This document shows positions 42,584 to 50,478 of a stretch of DNA of 61,578 nucleotides, one piece after another (within the stretch, counting starts at the first letter, position 1; the number at the start of each line of letters is the position of its first letter). Source of the stretch: a virus. Under the pieces are notes generated by a model that saw only the letters and a list, made by a program, of their open reading frames with translations, was not told where the DNA came from and made no database searches. The DNA lies in the IMG/VR virus record IMGVR_UViG_3300032047_000009, positions 1 to 61,578 of that record. One strand, written 5' to 3'. The translations under genes and the position numbers were made by a program.

Positions 42584-42926
42584 ATATTTACATATAGTAC
42601 TGATAATCAGTGAGTTAGTTACAGCTACAATATATCACGCTGTGCCTGCTCAAACTGATGACACACCTTTTATAACAGCTAGTAACTCTAAAATAAATCC
42701 TGAAAATCCACAGGGTCATAGGTGGATAGCTGTATCGAGAGATCTTGAAGCTTTAGGTTATACCTTTGGCACAAAAGTATGTGTTGAAGGAACTGGTATT
42801 TTTGATGGAGATTGGATTGTTCAAGATCGCATGAATAAAAGATGGAAAAAACGTATAGATTTTTTAGTTAATGAAGAAATAAAATATGGTAAATGGCAAA
42901 ATGTAAAAATAGAAATAGTATATTAG
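42576..42926 (+). CDS. exported 3D-domain protein (putative cell-wall enzyme)
   Basis: A 116-residue protein. I choose the ATG at 42576 (MFKYLHIVLIISELVTATIY), which gives a signal-peptide-like hydrophobic N-terminus and overlaps the preceding stop as ATGTTTAA. The body matches the 3D (triple-Asp) double-psi barrel: ISELV, TASNSKINPENPQGHRWIAV, SRDLEALGYTFGTKV, then GDWIVQDRMNKRWKKRIDFL. The Asp residues of DWIVQDR and RIDFL are the expected signature. Such proteins cut peptidoglycan (RlpA/MltA-like fold). In the early region it may help genome entry or remodel the wall, rather than lyse. Confidence 0.65.
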   Translation: MFKYLHIVLIISELVTATIYHAVPAQTDDTPFITASNSKINPENPQGHRWIAVSRDLEALGYTFGTKVCVEGTGIFDGDWIVQDRMNKRWKKRIDFLVNEEIKYGKWQNVKIEIVY

Positions 42927-42946
42927 CGTGTATAGCAAACGCGATA

Positions 42947-42975
42947 CAGACTAAAAACGACACATTTTGGATAAT
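42947..42975 (+). promoter_or_regulatory. early promoter P9 (CAGACT-17-GATAAT)
   Basis: CAGACT at 42947-42952, spacer AAAAACGACACATTTTG, GATAAT at 42970-42975. The expected start of transcription (about 42,982) is inside the next ORF, so this promoter may serve genes further downstream, such as the helix-turn-helix gene. Confidence 0.55.
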
Positions 42976-43215
42976 ATAAACGATGATAAATTAGATAAAT
43001 TAGCTGAATTAATAATTGATAAGTTATTTGAAAAGCACAATCAATGGTATTTAATTGCAGAAAGAGAAGATCAACTTTTAGGCGAATTAGCTAGATTACA
43101 TACTATTATGGCTATGCACGAGCACAATGAAGAATATATGAAAGCTGCAGTTATTAAAAATAAAATTGATATTTTAGAACATCGTATTGATAAGTTAAAC
43201 GGAATCAAAGATTAA
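42967..43215 (+). CDS. small coiled-coil protein (LLGELARL motif)
   Basis: An 82-residue protein read from a TTG at 42967: DNINDDKLDKLAELIIDKLF then EDQLLGELARLHTIMAMHEH and YMKAAVIKNKIDILEHRIDK. This LGELARLxTxxxMxExxE pattern occurs in small proteins of marine phages. There is no in-frame ATG near the start, and P9 overlaps the start region, so the true first codon is uncertain. It probably forms a helical dimer. Confidence 0.55.
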   Translation: MDNINDDKLDKLAELIIDKLFEKHNQWYLIAEREDQLLGELARLHTIMAMHEHNEEYMKAAVIKNKIDILEHRIDKLNGIKD

Positions 43216-43259
43216 AATAATTTTCATAGAAAATTTATGTTTTATTAGTTAATGTTTAG

Positions 43260-43364
43260 TTTTGGTTATACACGTATTGAGGGTTTAATAATCTTTGACT
43301 CAATACAAACCAAAATGTGACAATAGGGAATAAGATAATAATAATACAGGCTAATGTCACATTT
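43260..43364 (+). promoter_or_regulatory. nested inverted repeats ahead of HTH gene
   Basis: The 138-nt leader of the next gene contains TTTTGGTT (43260-43267) paired with AACCAAAA (43308-43315). Inside it lie GTATTGAG (43274-43281) and CTCAATAC (43299-43306). Then AAATGTGACA (43313-43322) pairs with TGTCACATTT (43355-43364), which covers the start codon. The two structures share three bases and so may exclude each other. This suggests an operator or an RNA switch; no T-run follows. Confidence 0.6.
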
Positions 43365-43998
43365 GAGAATGAATTTTTTATTTTCAAACAGAATAATTAC
43401 TAGAAGGTATCCTGTTTTAGATAAACCTACACATGTTTTTGATTGGGGTTGGTTTTATGAAAACGGCACTTATGAATATTATTCTCTGTTTTCGTATGAA
43501 AAATCTATTATAAGAAGTTATAGATCTTTAAAATGGCACCTTTTAGTTATAAGGTATTTAAATGATAATTTAGAAAACAAAATGTTTGAAAAAATAGCAA
43601 AACATATATCAAAAAAGAAAAATGGTTTTACAACTTTTGATATTGATGATAGCAGTTTTATTAGAATAATGAACGAAATATTGAACCATGATTTTGAGTT
43701 TGCACCTAAGAATAAAAGACGTAAAGTAATATTTAAAGATGGTTGTGGTTTAACAAAAAGTCAAAAATTAAGCATAACAGGAAAATTAATAGGAAGAAAA
43801 AATAGTGTCAATAATAGTGACCTATATGAAATAATGTTATATATTCATGATACAAGTGAAAAAATAACAATAAAAAAGCTTGCAAAAGCTTTAAATGTTT
43901 CTTCAAGAACAATACATAGAAATATGGATTTGAACTTGAAAACAGAAAAAAACCTATTAAATGAAGAATTACAACGTAGAAAACTATGTGCGTTATAA
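43354..43998 (+). CDS. helix-turn-helix regulatory protein
   Basis: A 214-residue protein. The C-terminal third is a helix-turn-helix of the type KITIKKLAKALNVSSRTIHR (residues about 170-190), a typical recognition-helix pattern. The N-terminal two thirds are beta/alpha, including THVFDWGWFYENGTYEYYSL and a basic middle (KNKRRKVIFKDGCGLTKSQ). It may be a transcription regulator or a replication initiator. It overlaps the sigma-factor gene by 38 nt, and its start codon lies inside the right arm of a 10-bp inverted repeat, suggesting self-control. Confidence 0.65.
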   Translation: MSHLRMNFLFSNRIITRRYPVLDKPTHVFDWGWFYENGTYEYYSLFSYEKSIIRSYRSLKWHLLVIRYLNDNLENKMFEKIAKHISKKKNGFTTFDIDDSSFIRIMNEILNHDFEFAPKNKRRKVIFKDGCGLTKSQKLSITGKLIGRKNSVNNSDLYEIMLYIHDTSEKITIKKLAKALNVSSRTIHRNMDLNLKTEKNLLNEELQRRKLCAL

Positions 43999-44719
43999 AA
44001 GAGATTACAGCGTATGTGAATTAGAAGATAAACCTTGGATAAAATATACAAGAGACGAATTAATTATAGTACTTATGCCATACGCAGAAAAATTATGTAG
44101 ACAGTTTTCAACAGCAGATAGAGCTTCTGGTGTTATGAGCATGTTAGATATTATGCAAGAGGCTTTTTATGGTTTAACTGCTGCTGTAGATCGTATTGAC
44201 TGGTCTTTGATTATAAATAAAGATGTTGAAGAAGACGTTAGAAAACAAATTAAAGGTTTTGTTAAAAAAAGAATTTTAGGTTCTGCTAGAAGAAATATAG
44301 ACATGAATAGAGGCGATATTAGGATACCAGAACATAAGTTAAACGAAATAAGACGTTCTGATGGTAGAGATAAAAAAATGATACAAATGTTTTTTAACTC
44401 TGTTTTTCTAAGTATGGACGATGAAAATGATAAAAGAACAACAAATGATTTTGAAGATAAATCTATTTTGTATAATATTAATATTCTTAACAAATATATA
44501 TTATCTTTGATGAAACAACATTTGAACGATAAAGAGTATGATGTGTTACGCATGAGCTTTGGATTAGATTGTGATAAAATTCCTGCTAAAAAAATAGCTG
44601 AACTTTTAGAAATTAAAGGTGTTGCTGACTTTGTAAGGGTTTCACAAATAAAAAGAGAAGCTATAGATAAGCTTATAGATAATATAGATCCTGATCAAAT
44701 AATAGATTTTTTAAATTAA
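43961..44719 (+). CDS. sigma-70 family RNA polymerase sigma factor
   Basis: A 252-residue protein. The region 2-like part is YAEKLCRQFSTADRASGVMS then MLDIMQEAFYGLTAAVDRID (residues about 41-78), equivalent to the DLIQEGxxGLxxAVxxFD motif that binds core polymerase and melts the -10. The region 4-like C-terminus is HLNDKEYDVLRMSFGLDCDK then KKIAELLEIKGVADFVRVSQ (about 188-228). A Lys-rich linker lies between them. It likely directs host RNA polymerase to phage promoters; the CAGACA-17-TATAAT family upstream is a candidate target. It lies next to an HTH regulator. Confidence 0.8.
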   Translation: MKNYNVENYVRYKRDYSVCELEDKPWIKYTRDELIIVLMPYAEKLCRQFSTADRASGVMSMLDIMQEAFYGLTAAVDRIDWSLIINKDVEEDVRKQIKGFVKKRILGSARRNIDMNRGDIRIPEHKLNEIRRSDGRDKKMIQMFFNSVFLSMDDENDKRTTNDFEDKSILYNINILNKYILSLMKQHLNDKEYDVLRMSFGLDCDKIPAKKIAELLEIKGVADFVRVSQIKREAIDKLIDNIDPDQIIDFLN

Positions 44720-44733
44720 TTAAATACTTATAT

Positions 44734-45168
44734 ATGAATACCCAGAAAACCAAATCCCAAATTTTAAATGAGTTATATAAAAAATATAACTTACACGACC
44801 AAGACACTTTTAAATCCCCTCAAGGTTGGACAATAATAACTAGGTCAGGCATTGATAAAATTCAAGCTGTTGCAGACATAGATATTACTTATAAGCTTGA
44901 GGAATATACCCCTGGTAAATCCGCGGCAGTATTAGCACACTCAAAATGGAATAACAGAACTCTTGAAACCTTTGGCGAGGCTAATGAAAAAAACTGTAGA
45001 CAAAGTTATGTATTAGCTATGGCTGAGAAAAGAGCAATGTCACGTATTGTATTAAAACTAACTGGTTTTTATGCTTTAGGAATTTTTGGACAAGATGAAT
45101 CTGAAGATTTTATTGATGCGTCTAAATACAAAAAAATAGTTGATGGAGTTAAAAGAAACAAACTATGA
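44734..45168 (+). CDS. putative single-strand annealing/recombination protein
   Basis: A 144-residue protein of a conserved phage family: GWTIITRSGIDKIQAVADID then TYKLEEYTPGKSAAVLAHSK and ANEKNCRQSYVLAMAEKRAM. The latter part (VLAMAEKRAMSRIVLKLTGF) resembles the core helix region of Erf/Rad52-like annealing proteins. It is immediately followed (4-nt overlap) by an exonuclease, the usual partner order of a phage recombination pair. The annealing role is inferred from position and pattern. Confidence 0.5.
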   Translation: MNTQKTKSQILNELYKKYNLHDQDTFKSPQGWTIITRSGIDKIQAVADIDITYKLEEYTPGKSAAVLAHSKWNNRTLETFGEANEKNCRQSYVLAMAEKRAMSRIVLKLTGFYALGIFGQDESEDFIDASKYKKIVDGVKRNKL

Positions 45169-45920
45169 ATATAAAACAACATAAAGAGTGGTGCGAGCTT
45201 TTAAGAGAAGATAAATACTATTACGGAGAGTTTGGACAAAAGTTTTTAAGTTACAGCAAAATAGGTACATTGTTGACTAATCCTAATAAGTTTAAAGAAA
45301 CAACAGAAAAAAATGTTAACATGCTTATAGGCGGATATTTACACACAATAATTCTTGAACCTGAAAAAGTTAAAAACTTTAAAATAATAGATGCATCAAC
45401 AAGAAATAATAAGTCATATAAAGAAATATCAGGAGGAGAACTTTGTTTGTTACAACATGAAGCAGACAAAGTAGAATTGCTAAGAGATATTTTAATGAAT
45501 AATGATGTTTGTAAAGATCTTATACATGGTAGTGGAAAAAATTCTAAAAATATAATTTATGAAGAACCTGGTATAGGCGAAATACATGGCAACCTTTGGA
45601 AAGGTAAAGCCGATATATTAAATAAAAACGAAAAGCTTATCATTGATATTAAGACTACTTCAGATATAGAAGGTTTTAAATATAGCGCTCGTAAATTCAA
45701 TTACGACGCTCAAGCTTACATATATAGAATATTATTTGGTTATGATATGATGTTCTTGGCAATAGATAAAAACACACATAAAATTGGTATATTTGAATGT
45801 TCAGAAGATTTTTATAATTTTGGAGAAGACAAAGTTTTAAAAGCTACTGATATGTATGACTTATTTTATAAAACAGAAGGATTTGATCCTTCACAATATT
45901 TTGAAACAAAAACCCTTTAA
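45165..45920 (+). CDS. PD-(D/E)XK exonuclease (recombination)
   Basis: A 251-residue nuclease of the phage exonuclease/RecB-like type. Visible motifs: SYSKIGTLLTNPNKFKE at about 29-45, IGGYLHTIILEP around His60, WKGKADI with Asp150, then LIIDIKTT with Asp161 and Lys163, and the QAYIY (QxxxY) motif at 183-187. These make up a full PD-(D/E)XK active site. It makes 3' single strands for the neighbouring annealing protein to use in recombination or replication. It is in a tight cluster of replication genes. Confidence 0.8.
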   Translation: MNIKQHKEWCELLREDKYYYGEFGQKFLSYSKIGTLLTNPNKFKETTEKNVNMLIGGYLHTIILEPEKVKNFKIIDASTRNNKSYKEISGGELCLLQHEADKVELLRDILMNNDVCKDLIHGSGKNSKNIIYEEPGIGEIHGNLWKGKADILNKNEKLIIDIKTTSDIEGFKYSARKFNYDAQAYIYRILFGYDMMFLAIDKNTHKIGIFECSEDFYNFGEDKVLKATDMYDLFYKTEGFDPSQYFETKTL

Positions 45921-45930
45921 ATTTTAAATT

Positions 45931-46236
45931 ATGGCAAGTATAATAAACTCAAGTATTAATCTTAGTGAAATACCTAAGGAAAAAATTATTAACGGAAAAA
46001 AAGGTAAATATTTACCTATAACAATTACGTTAAACGACGAACAAGATAAATTTGGTAATAATGGACCTATTATCGTTCAACAAACTAAAGAAGAAAGAGA
46101 ATCAAAAGTTGAAAAGAAATATTTAGGTAATGTAAAAGTTGTTTGGACTAATGGAACCAACGTTGAACCAAATAAAGAAATGGCAGCTCCACAGCAAATA
46201 ACTAACGATAATAAAGAAGACGATTTACCATTTTAA
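45931..46236 (+). CDS. single-stranded DNA-binding-like protein
   Basis: A 101-residue protein. The core (EKIINGKKGKYLPITITLND then FGNNGPIIVQQTKEER and YLGNVKVVWTNG) has the size and strand pattern of a small OB-fold. The C-terminus is the acidic tip NDNKEDDLPF, which matches the DDxPF end of bacterial SSB that recruits partner proteins. It sits between exonuclease and primase-helicase. The fold is inferred; the acidic tail is clear. Confidence 0.65.
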   Translation: MASIINSSINLSEIPKEKIINGKKGKYLPITITLNDEQDKFGNNGPIIVQQTKEERESKVEKKYLGNVKVVWTNGTNVEPNKEMAAPQQITNDNKEDDLPF

Positions 46237-46249
46237 AAACTAAAAATAC

Positions 46250-47974
46250 ATGCACGTTAATGACGTAGAAATCAATGGATTTACGATTGATAATTTTAAT
46301 CAACACAATTTAGATGTTGGCAAAACCCAAGGTATTTGTCCTAACTGCTCGCACAACAGAAAACCTAAAAACAAAAAAAATAAATGTGCTTCATATGATT
46401 GGGAAAGAGGTTTAGGCACCTGTCACAATTGTAATACTACTTTTCAGTTACACACATACCATAGAAAAGGAGAAACAGAAAAAGTGTATGTAAGACCTGA
46501 TGCTATAGATGTAGTTGATCCTGAAGAATTAGGTTCAAAAGTATATCAATGGTTTAATAAAAGAGGAATATCTCAGCAAACTCTTAATGATTTAAACATC
46601 ACTGAGGGTTCTGAGTATATGCCTCAAACAGGTAAACACGAAAACACAATACAGTTCAATTACATAATGGGTAATGAACTAATTAATATAAAATATAGAG
46701 ATGGTCACAAAAATTTTAAGCTTTATAAAGGAGCTGAAAAAATCTTTTATAACATTAATAGTGTTGTTGGATTTGATCAGGTATATATTGTTGAAGGAGA
46801 AATGGATGTTCTTTCGTTCCACGAGGCGGGCATATTCAATGTGGTTAGTGTACCTAACGGTGCTACGATCAACAATAATAATCTTGATTATCTTGATAAT
46901 TGCATTGATTATTTTTTAGACAAAGAAAAAATTATAATAGCTGTTGATCAAGATGAAGCTGGAGAAGCTTTACAACAAGAATTAATTAGAAGACTTGGAG
47001 CTGAAATATGCTACATTATTAACTTTGATGATGTTAAAGATGCAAATGAATACTTATTAAAATATGGAAAAGAAAAATTACGAGAAACAGCGTTTAATCC
47101 AAAACCAGTACCTCTTGAAAATGTTACAACTTTTAAGGACATTGAAAATGAAGTTACCGATTTTGTTAAAAATGGTTTCAAACCTGGTTATCAAATTGGT
47201 ATACGTAATTTTGATGATATTTTTAGTACTTATACTAGTCAGTTTATCACTGTTACTGGCATACCATCTAGCGGAAAGTCAGACTTCGTTGATCAAATGG
47301 TAGTTGGTTATAATATTAATTACAATTGGAAAACAGCTTTTGCATCACCAGAAAACGCTCCTACATATTTACACGCACATAAAATATTAAGAAAGTTTTG
47401 GCAAGGCATGCCAACCAGACATGATATTAATAGTGAAAAGTGGAATAAATTATCACAACATGTAAATGATAATTTCTTTTTTATTGACATGGAAAGATAT
47501 ACTTTAGAATCAGTATTAAGAAAAGGTGCTGAATTAGTTAAAAGAAAAGGTATAAAGTGTTTAGTTATAGATCCTTTTAATAAAATAAGGGATGTAGATA
47601 CAAAAACAGAAGACGTAAACAGGTATACAATGGAATATTTAACTAAAATAGAGACTTTTTGTAAAAAATATGATACATTAGTATTTATTATAGCACATCC
47701 TACAAAAATGTATAGAGATAAAGAAGGCAATATAGAAGAACCTACAATGTATAATATTAAAGGCGGAGGTGAATGGTATGATGCTTCTTATCACGGTATT
47801 TTAGTTCATAGAGATTATGAAAACAAAACAGTAAAAGCTAAAATTTTAAAAGTAAAATTCCAAAATTTAGGTGAAAACGGAGCTGAGGCAAACTTTACAT
47901 GGGAACCAAAATCAGGAAGTTTTATTCCATTGATAACACAGCAAATTAATGAGAAAGAATTACCGTGGGAATAA
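46250..47974 (+). CDS. primase-helicase, T7 gp4/DnaB type
   Basis: A 574-residue bifunctional replicase factor. A zinc ribbon is at Cys30/Cys33 and Cys58/Cys61. The TOPRIM primase core has VEGEMD at 181-186 and AVDQDEAGE at 231-239. The helicase half has Walker A GIPSSGKSD at 337-345, Walker B LVID at 438-441 and GGGEWYDASYHG near 500-520, typical of gp4/Twinkle helicases. It unwinds DNA and makes primers at the fork. With SSB and the exonuclease it implies phage-driven replication, yet no polymerase gene is seen nearby. Confidence 0.9.
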   Translation: MHVNDVEINGFTIDNFNQHNLDVGKTQGICPNCSHNRKPKNKKNKCASYDWERGLGTCHNCNTTFQLHTYHRKGETEKVYVRPDAIDVVDPEELGSKVYQWFNKRGISQQTLNDLNITEGSEYMPQTGKHENTIQFNYIMGNELINIKYRDGHKNFKLYKGAEKIFYNINSVVGFDQVYIVEGEMDVLSFHEAGIFNVVSVPNGATINNNNLDYLDNCIDYFLDKEKIIIAVDQDEAGEALQQELIRRLGAEICYIINFDDVKDANEYLLKYGKEKLRETAFNPKPVPLENVTTFKDIENEVTDFVKNGFKPGYQIGIRNFDDIFSTYTSQFITVTGIPSSGKSDFVDQMVVGYNINYNWKTAFASPENAPTYLHAHKILRKFWQGMPTRHDINSEKWNKLSQHVNDNFFFIDMERYTLESVLRKGAELVKRKGIKCLVIDPFNKIRDVDTKTEDVNRYTMEYLTKIETFCKKYDTLVFIIAHPTKMYRDKEGNIEEPTMYNIKGGGEWYDASYHGILVHRDYENKTVKAKILKVKFQNLGENGAEANFTWEPKSGSFIPLITQQINEKELPWE

Positions 47975-48218
47975 AGGTTATGTTGTCAGATATGGTAAAT
48001 ACACACCAACAGAAGACGAACACAAAGCATATAGATGGTGTATAGCAAATGGAATTATAATATGGCCTGAATCAAAAATGGCCGATGAATGGCGAATTGA
48101 AATTAAGTTAAATAAAAAAAAATATTACTCACCACAGGCTTATAAAAAAATAGAAGTTTGGGAGAAAATGTTTGAATATTACAAATATTATTATAATAAA
48201 TATGAAAAGAAAATATAA
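47949..48218 (+). CDS. small basic protein, conserved in marine phages
   Basis: An 89-residue protein (MRKNYRGNKGYVVRYGKYTP then DEHKAYRWCIANGIIIWPES and DEWRIEIKLNKKKYYSPQAY). It has the beta-alpha pattern of a small nucleic acid-binding protein. It overlaps the end of the helicase gene by 26 nt and the start of the hydroxymethylase gene by 17 nt. Its function is unknown, but the context points to replication or nucleotide metabolism. Confidence 0.6.
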   Translation: MRKNYRGNKGYVVRYGKYTPTEDEHKAYRWCIANGIIIWPESKMADEWRIEIKLNKKKYYSPQAYKKIEVWEKMFEYYKYYYNKYEKKI

Positions 48219-48843
48219 AAACGCAAACGAAGCATATGAAAGTTTATTAGATGAAATAATAATCTATGGTGTTGATTTTGATGATACTAAAGCAATTTTT
48301 AATCGTGGTTTTTATATAACAAATCCACTCGACAACCATATTACTAATAAACAAAGAAAATGGAAATTAGATTATGCCGAAGCTGAGTGGCAGTGGTATT
48401 TGTCAGGAGATCCTAATATTAAAACTTTAGGTGAAATATATGGTAAAATACCTCCTATATGGGAAAAAATGGCTGATACTGATGGGAACGTTAATAGTAA
48501 TTATGGTTGGCAATGGCAACGTAATTATCAACTCGATTACGTTGTTGCTAAACTAAAAGATAATCCGAACACGAGACACGCTGCTTTAACTATATACGAT
48601 TGTAAAGAATTTGAACAATATAGAAACGATACACCTTGTACTTATGCAGTTCAATTTACAATATTAGATAATAAGCTGAATATGTCCGTCTATATGCGTT
48701 CTAATGACATCTGGTACGGCTTTTGCAACGATCAATATCAATTTTCATCATTACAAAAACTAGTTGCAGAAAGGGTTGAAATCAAAGTTGGCTGGTATTA
48801 TCATCACGCACATAATTTACACTTATATAACAATAAACTTTAA
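48202..48843 (+). CDS. dCMP hydroxymethylase/thymidylate synthase homologue
   Basis: A 213-residue enzyme of the thymidylate synthase superfamily. I take the ATG at 48202 (MKRKYKNANEAYESLLDEII). It matches phage T4 gp42 most clearly: NVNSNYGW, then catalytic Cys146 in DTPCTYAVQF and MRSNDIWYGFCND. The residue that is Asn (177 in E. coli ThyA) is Asp177 here, as in T4 dCMP hydroxymethylase, where it selects cytosine. A His-rich end (YYHHAHNLHLY) completes the active site. It would add a one-carbon group from methylene-tetrahydrofolate to dCMP or dUMP. The substrate is not proved. Confidence 0.8.
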   Translation: MKRKYKNANEAYESLLDEIIIYGVDFDDTKAIFNRGFYITNPLDNHITNKQRKWKLDYAEAEWQWYLSGDPNIKTLGEIYGKIPPIWEKMADTDGNVNSNYGWQWQRNYQLDYVVAKLKDNPNTRHAALTIYDCKEFEQYRNDTPCTYAVQFTILDNKLNMSVYMRSNDIWYGFCNDQYQFSSLQKLVAERVEIKVGWYYHHAHNLHLYNNKL

Positions 48844-48848
48844 AAAAA

Positions 48849-49625
48849 ATGTATTATATTTATCATATTCCAAAAAAAAAAATAGGTGTTACTTCAAACC
48901 CTAAAATAAGAGTAGAAAAAATACAAGGTTATAAACCTAGAGAATATGAAATACTATTAAAAACAGAAGACATAGATGAAGCTTCAAAAAAAGAAATAGA
49001 ATTACAAAAAAAATATGGATACAAAATCGATACTCAATTATATAAGAATCTTAAATTTAATAAAAAAATGAAAATAAACATCACTGAGCAGACAACAACA
49101 TTTCCATTACCAGTTAACAAGTTAAAAGGTAGACTTATGGACCACATTGGATTAAAATGGCAACATCCAGAGTTTGGTACTTTTGAATTAACAAATGAAA
49201 ATATACCTTGGATACAAAAAAATGCTTTATCGTCTCAATACAGTAAAGACAGATGTTATATTTATAACAAAGCTTTTTATGAAGCTTTTCAAGATGAAAG
49301 TCCCGCTGAAACAAAATCACAAACACCTAACAGAGATATATTTCCACTGATAAGAGATTGGGCTAGAAAAAGAGGTATATTTGACAAAGGTAATTCCCAC
49401 ACGCAATATGTTAAATTAATGGAAGAGTCTGGAGAACTAGCTCAGTCTTTATTAAAAAAAGATAAAGAGGGCATAAAAGATGCTATAGGTGACATGGTAG
49501 TTGTTTTAACAAATTTATCACAACTAGAAGGTATGTATATTGAAGATTGTATACAGTTCGCTTATAATGAAATAAAAAACAGAAAAGGCGAAATGTCTAA
49601 CGGAACTTTTGTAAAAAAATTATAA
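48849..49625 (+). CDS. GIY-YIG-like N-terminus fused to MazG-like pyrophosphohydrolase
   Basis: A 258-residue protein with two recognisable ends. Residues about 1-65 (MYYIYHIPKKKIGVTSNPKI then RVEKIQGYKPREYEILLKTE) look like a degenerate GIY-YIG endonuclease domain. Residues about 165-258 match all-alpha MazG pyrophosphohydrolases: KLMEESGELAQSLLKK followed by DAIGDMVVVLTNLSQLEGM with the EExxE and GD metal sites. The middle (LMDHIGLKWQHPEFGTFELT) is not recognised. MazG-type enzymes cut nucleoside triphosphates or ppGpp. Next to a dCMP hydroxymethylase, a dNTP-cleaning role is plausible. Confidence 0.65.
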   Translation: MYYIYHIPKKKIGVTSNPKIRVEKIQGYKPREYEILLKTEDIDEASKKEIELQKKYGYKIDTQLYKNLKFNKKMKINITEQTTTFPLPVNKLKGRLMDHIGLKWQHPEFGTFELTNENIPWIQKNALSSQYSKDRCYIYNKAFYEAFQDESPAETKSQTPNRDIFPLIRDWARKRGIFDKGNSHTQYVKLMEESGELAQSLLKKDKEGIKDAIGDMVVVLTNLSQLEGMYIEDCIQFAYNEIKNRKGEMSNGTFVKKL

Positions 49626-49626
49626 T

Positions 49627-49869
49627 ATGAATAAAAAAGAAATTAATTTTAGAGATCCTGTTGTAGAACGTGTAGTTGATAAGTTTATTCAAAGATCAAA
49701 CGTTGGTTTTGAAAAATATGGTCAAACTTTAGAAACTGAAAGATTATCTAAAATAAAAAGCTTAAAAGATTATTTAAATGATGTTCAAGAAGAACTAATG
49801 GATGCAATACTATATATACAAGCTGCGCGCGAAGATATTGATGATATATTAAATAAAAAAAATGATTAA
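49627..49869 (+). CDS. small MazG-like protein
   Basis: An 80-residue protein of a frequent phage family: VERVVDKFIQRSNVGFEKYG then LKDYLNDVQEELMDAILYIQ. The EELMDA pattern is the metal-binding half of MazG-like proteins; the full set of residues is not all visible. It may act as a dimer on nucleotides. It starts one base after the preceding stop and overlaps the nuclease gene by 8 nt. Confidence 0.6.
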   Translation: MNKKEINFRDPVVERVVDKFIQRSNVGFEKYGQTLETERLSKIKSLKDYLNDVQEELMDAILYIQAAREDIDDILNKKND

Positions 49870-50320
49870 GCGTCATAGGAAAAAAAGTAAAAAAAAAGGT
49901 CCTGTACAGGCTAAAAAAAGCAAATATGATGGGATAATGTTTGCCTCTGGCCTTGAGAAATACATGTATAAAGCTTTAAAACAGGCTAAAATAAAATGTA
50001 AATATGAGGGAGAAACTTTTGTTTTAAATAATGGTTTTTATTTTGAAAACGAATGTTATGAAAGAATGTCTAATGGCAAGGGTGAATTTAAAAATAGAGG
50101 CAAAAAAAGAATATTACCCATAAAATATACACCTGATTTCATAGGTAAAGATTATATTATAGAGTGTAAAGGAAGAGCTAATGAATCTTTTCCAATGAGG
50201 TGGAAAATGTTTAAGCTTTTAGTTAGTATACAGTTTCCTAATTATAAATTGTTTAAACCACAAAATCAAAATGAATGCGACCAAGTAGTCAAAATAATAT
50301 TAGAAACCAAAAAGGTTTAG
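49862..50320 (+). CDS. T7 endonuclease I-like PD-(D/E)XK nuclease
   Basis: A 152-residue basic nuclease. The N-terminus is very Lys-rich. Active-site residues appear in order: the Glu in SGLEKYMYKAL, then YTPDFIGKDY, and IIECKGRANESF with Glu and Lys (PD-(D/E)XK). This resembles phage T7 endonuclease I, a Holliday-junction resolvase, and the DUF1064 family. It would resolve branched DNA before packaging. It overlaps the next small ORF by 46 nt. Confidence 0.7.
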   Translation: MIKRHRKKSKKKGPVQAKKSKYDGIMFASGLEKYMYKALKQAKIKCKYEGETFVLNNGFYFENECYERMSNGKGEFKNRGKKRILPIKYTPDFIGKDYIIECKGRANESFPMRWKMFKLLVSIQFPNYKLFKPQNQNECDQVVKIILETKKV

Positions 50321-50475
50321 CAAGAAGAAAATATGCAGAAAGAAAAATTGACAAATACATAAATTGGTCAATTAAAACTAAAGGTTATATTAAGTATTCT
50401 GAAATAAGAAAAATTCACGATAAATTTAACATAAAATGTTATGTATTATCAAATATTAAAAAACATAAATTTTAA
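50275..50475 (+). CDS. small basic protein, 66 residues
   Basis: A basic protein (MRPSSQNNIRNQKGLARRKY then ERKIDKYINWSIKTKGYIKY) overlapping the nuclease gene by 46 nt in another frame. The pattern could be a small DNA-binding module. It is not recognised. The long overlap lowers my confidence, but the next start follows its stop within 4 nt, as in a coupled series. Confidence 0.45.
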   Translation: MRPSSQNNIRNQKGLARRKYAERKIDKYINWSIKTKGYIKYSEIRKIHDKFNIKCYVLSNIKKHKF

Positions 50476-50478
50476 AAT

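Noticed and set aside
48172-48201. Longer start for the hydroxymethylase (MNITNIIIINM)
   Set aside because: The added residues are unlike the family and come from the A/T-rich end of the preceding gene. The ATG at 48202 aligns with the T4 and ThyA N-termini.
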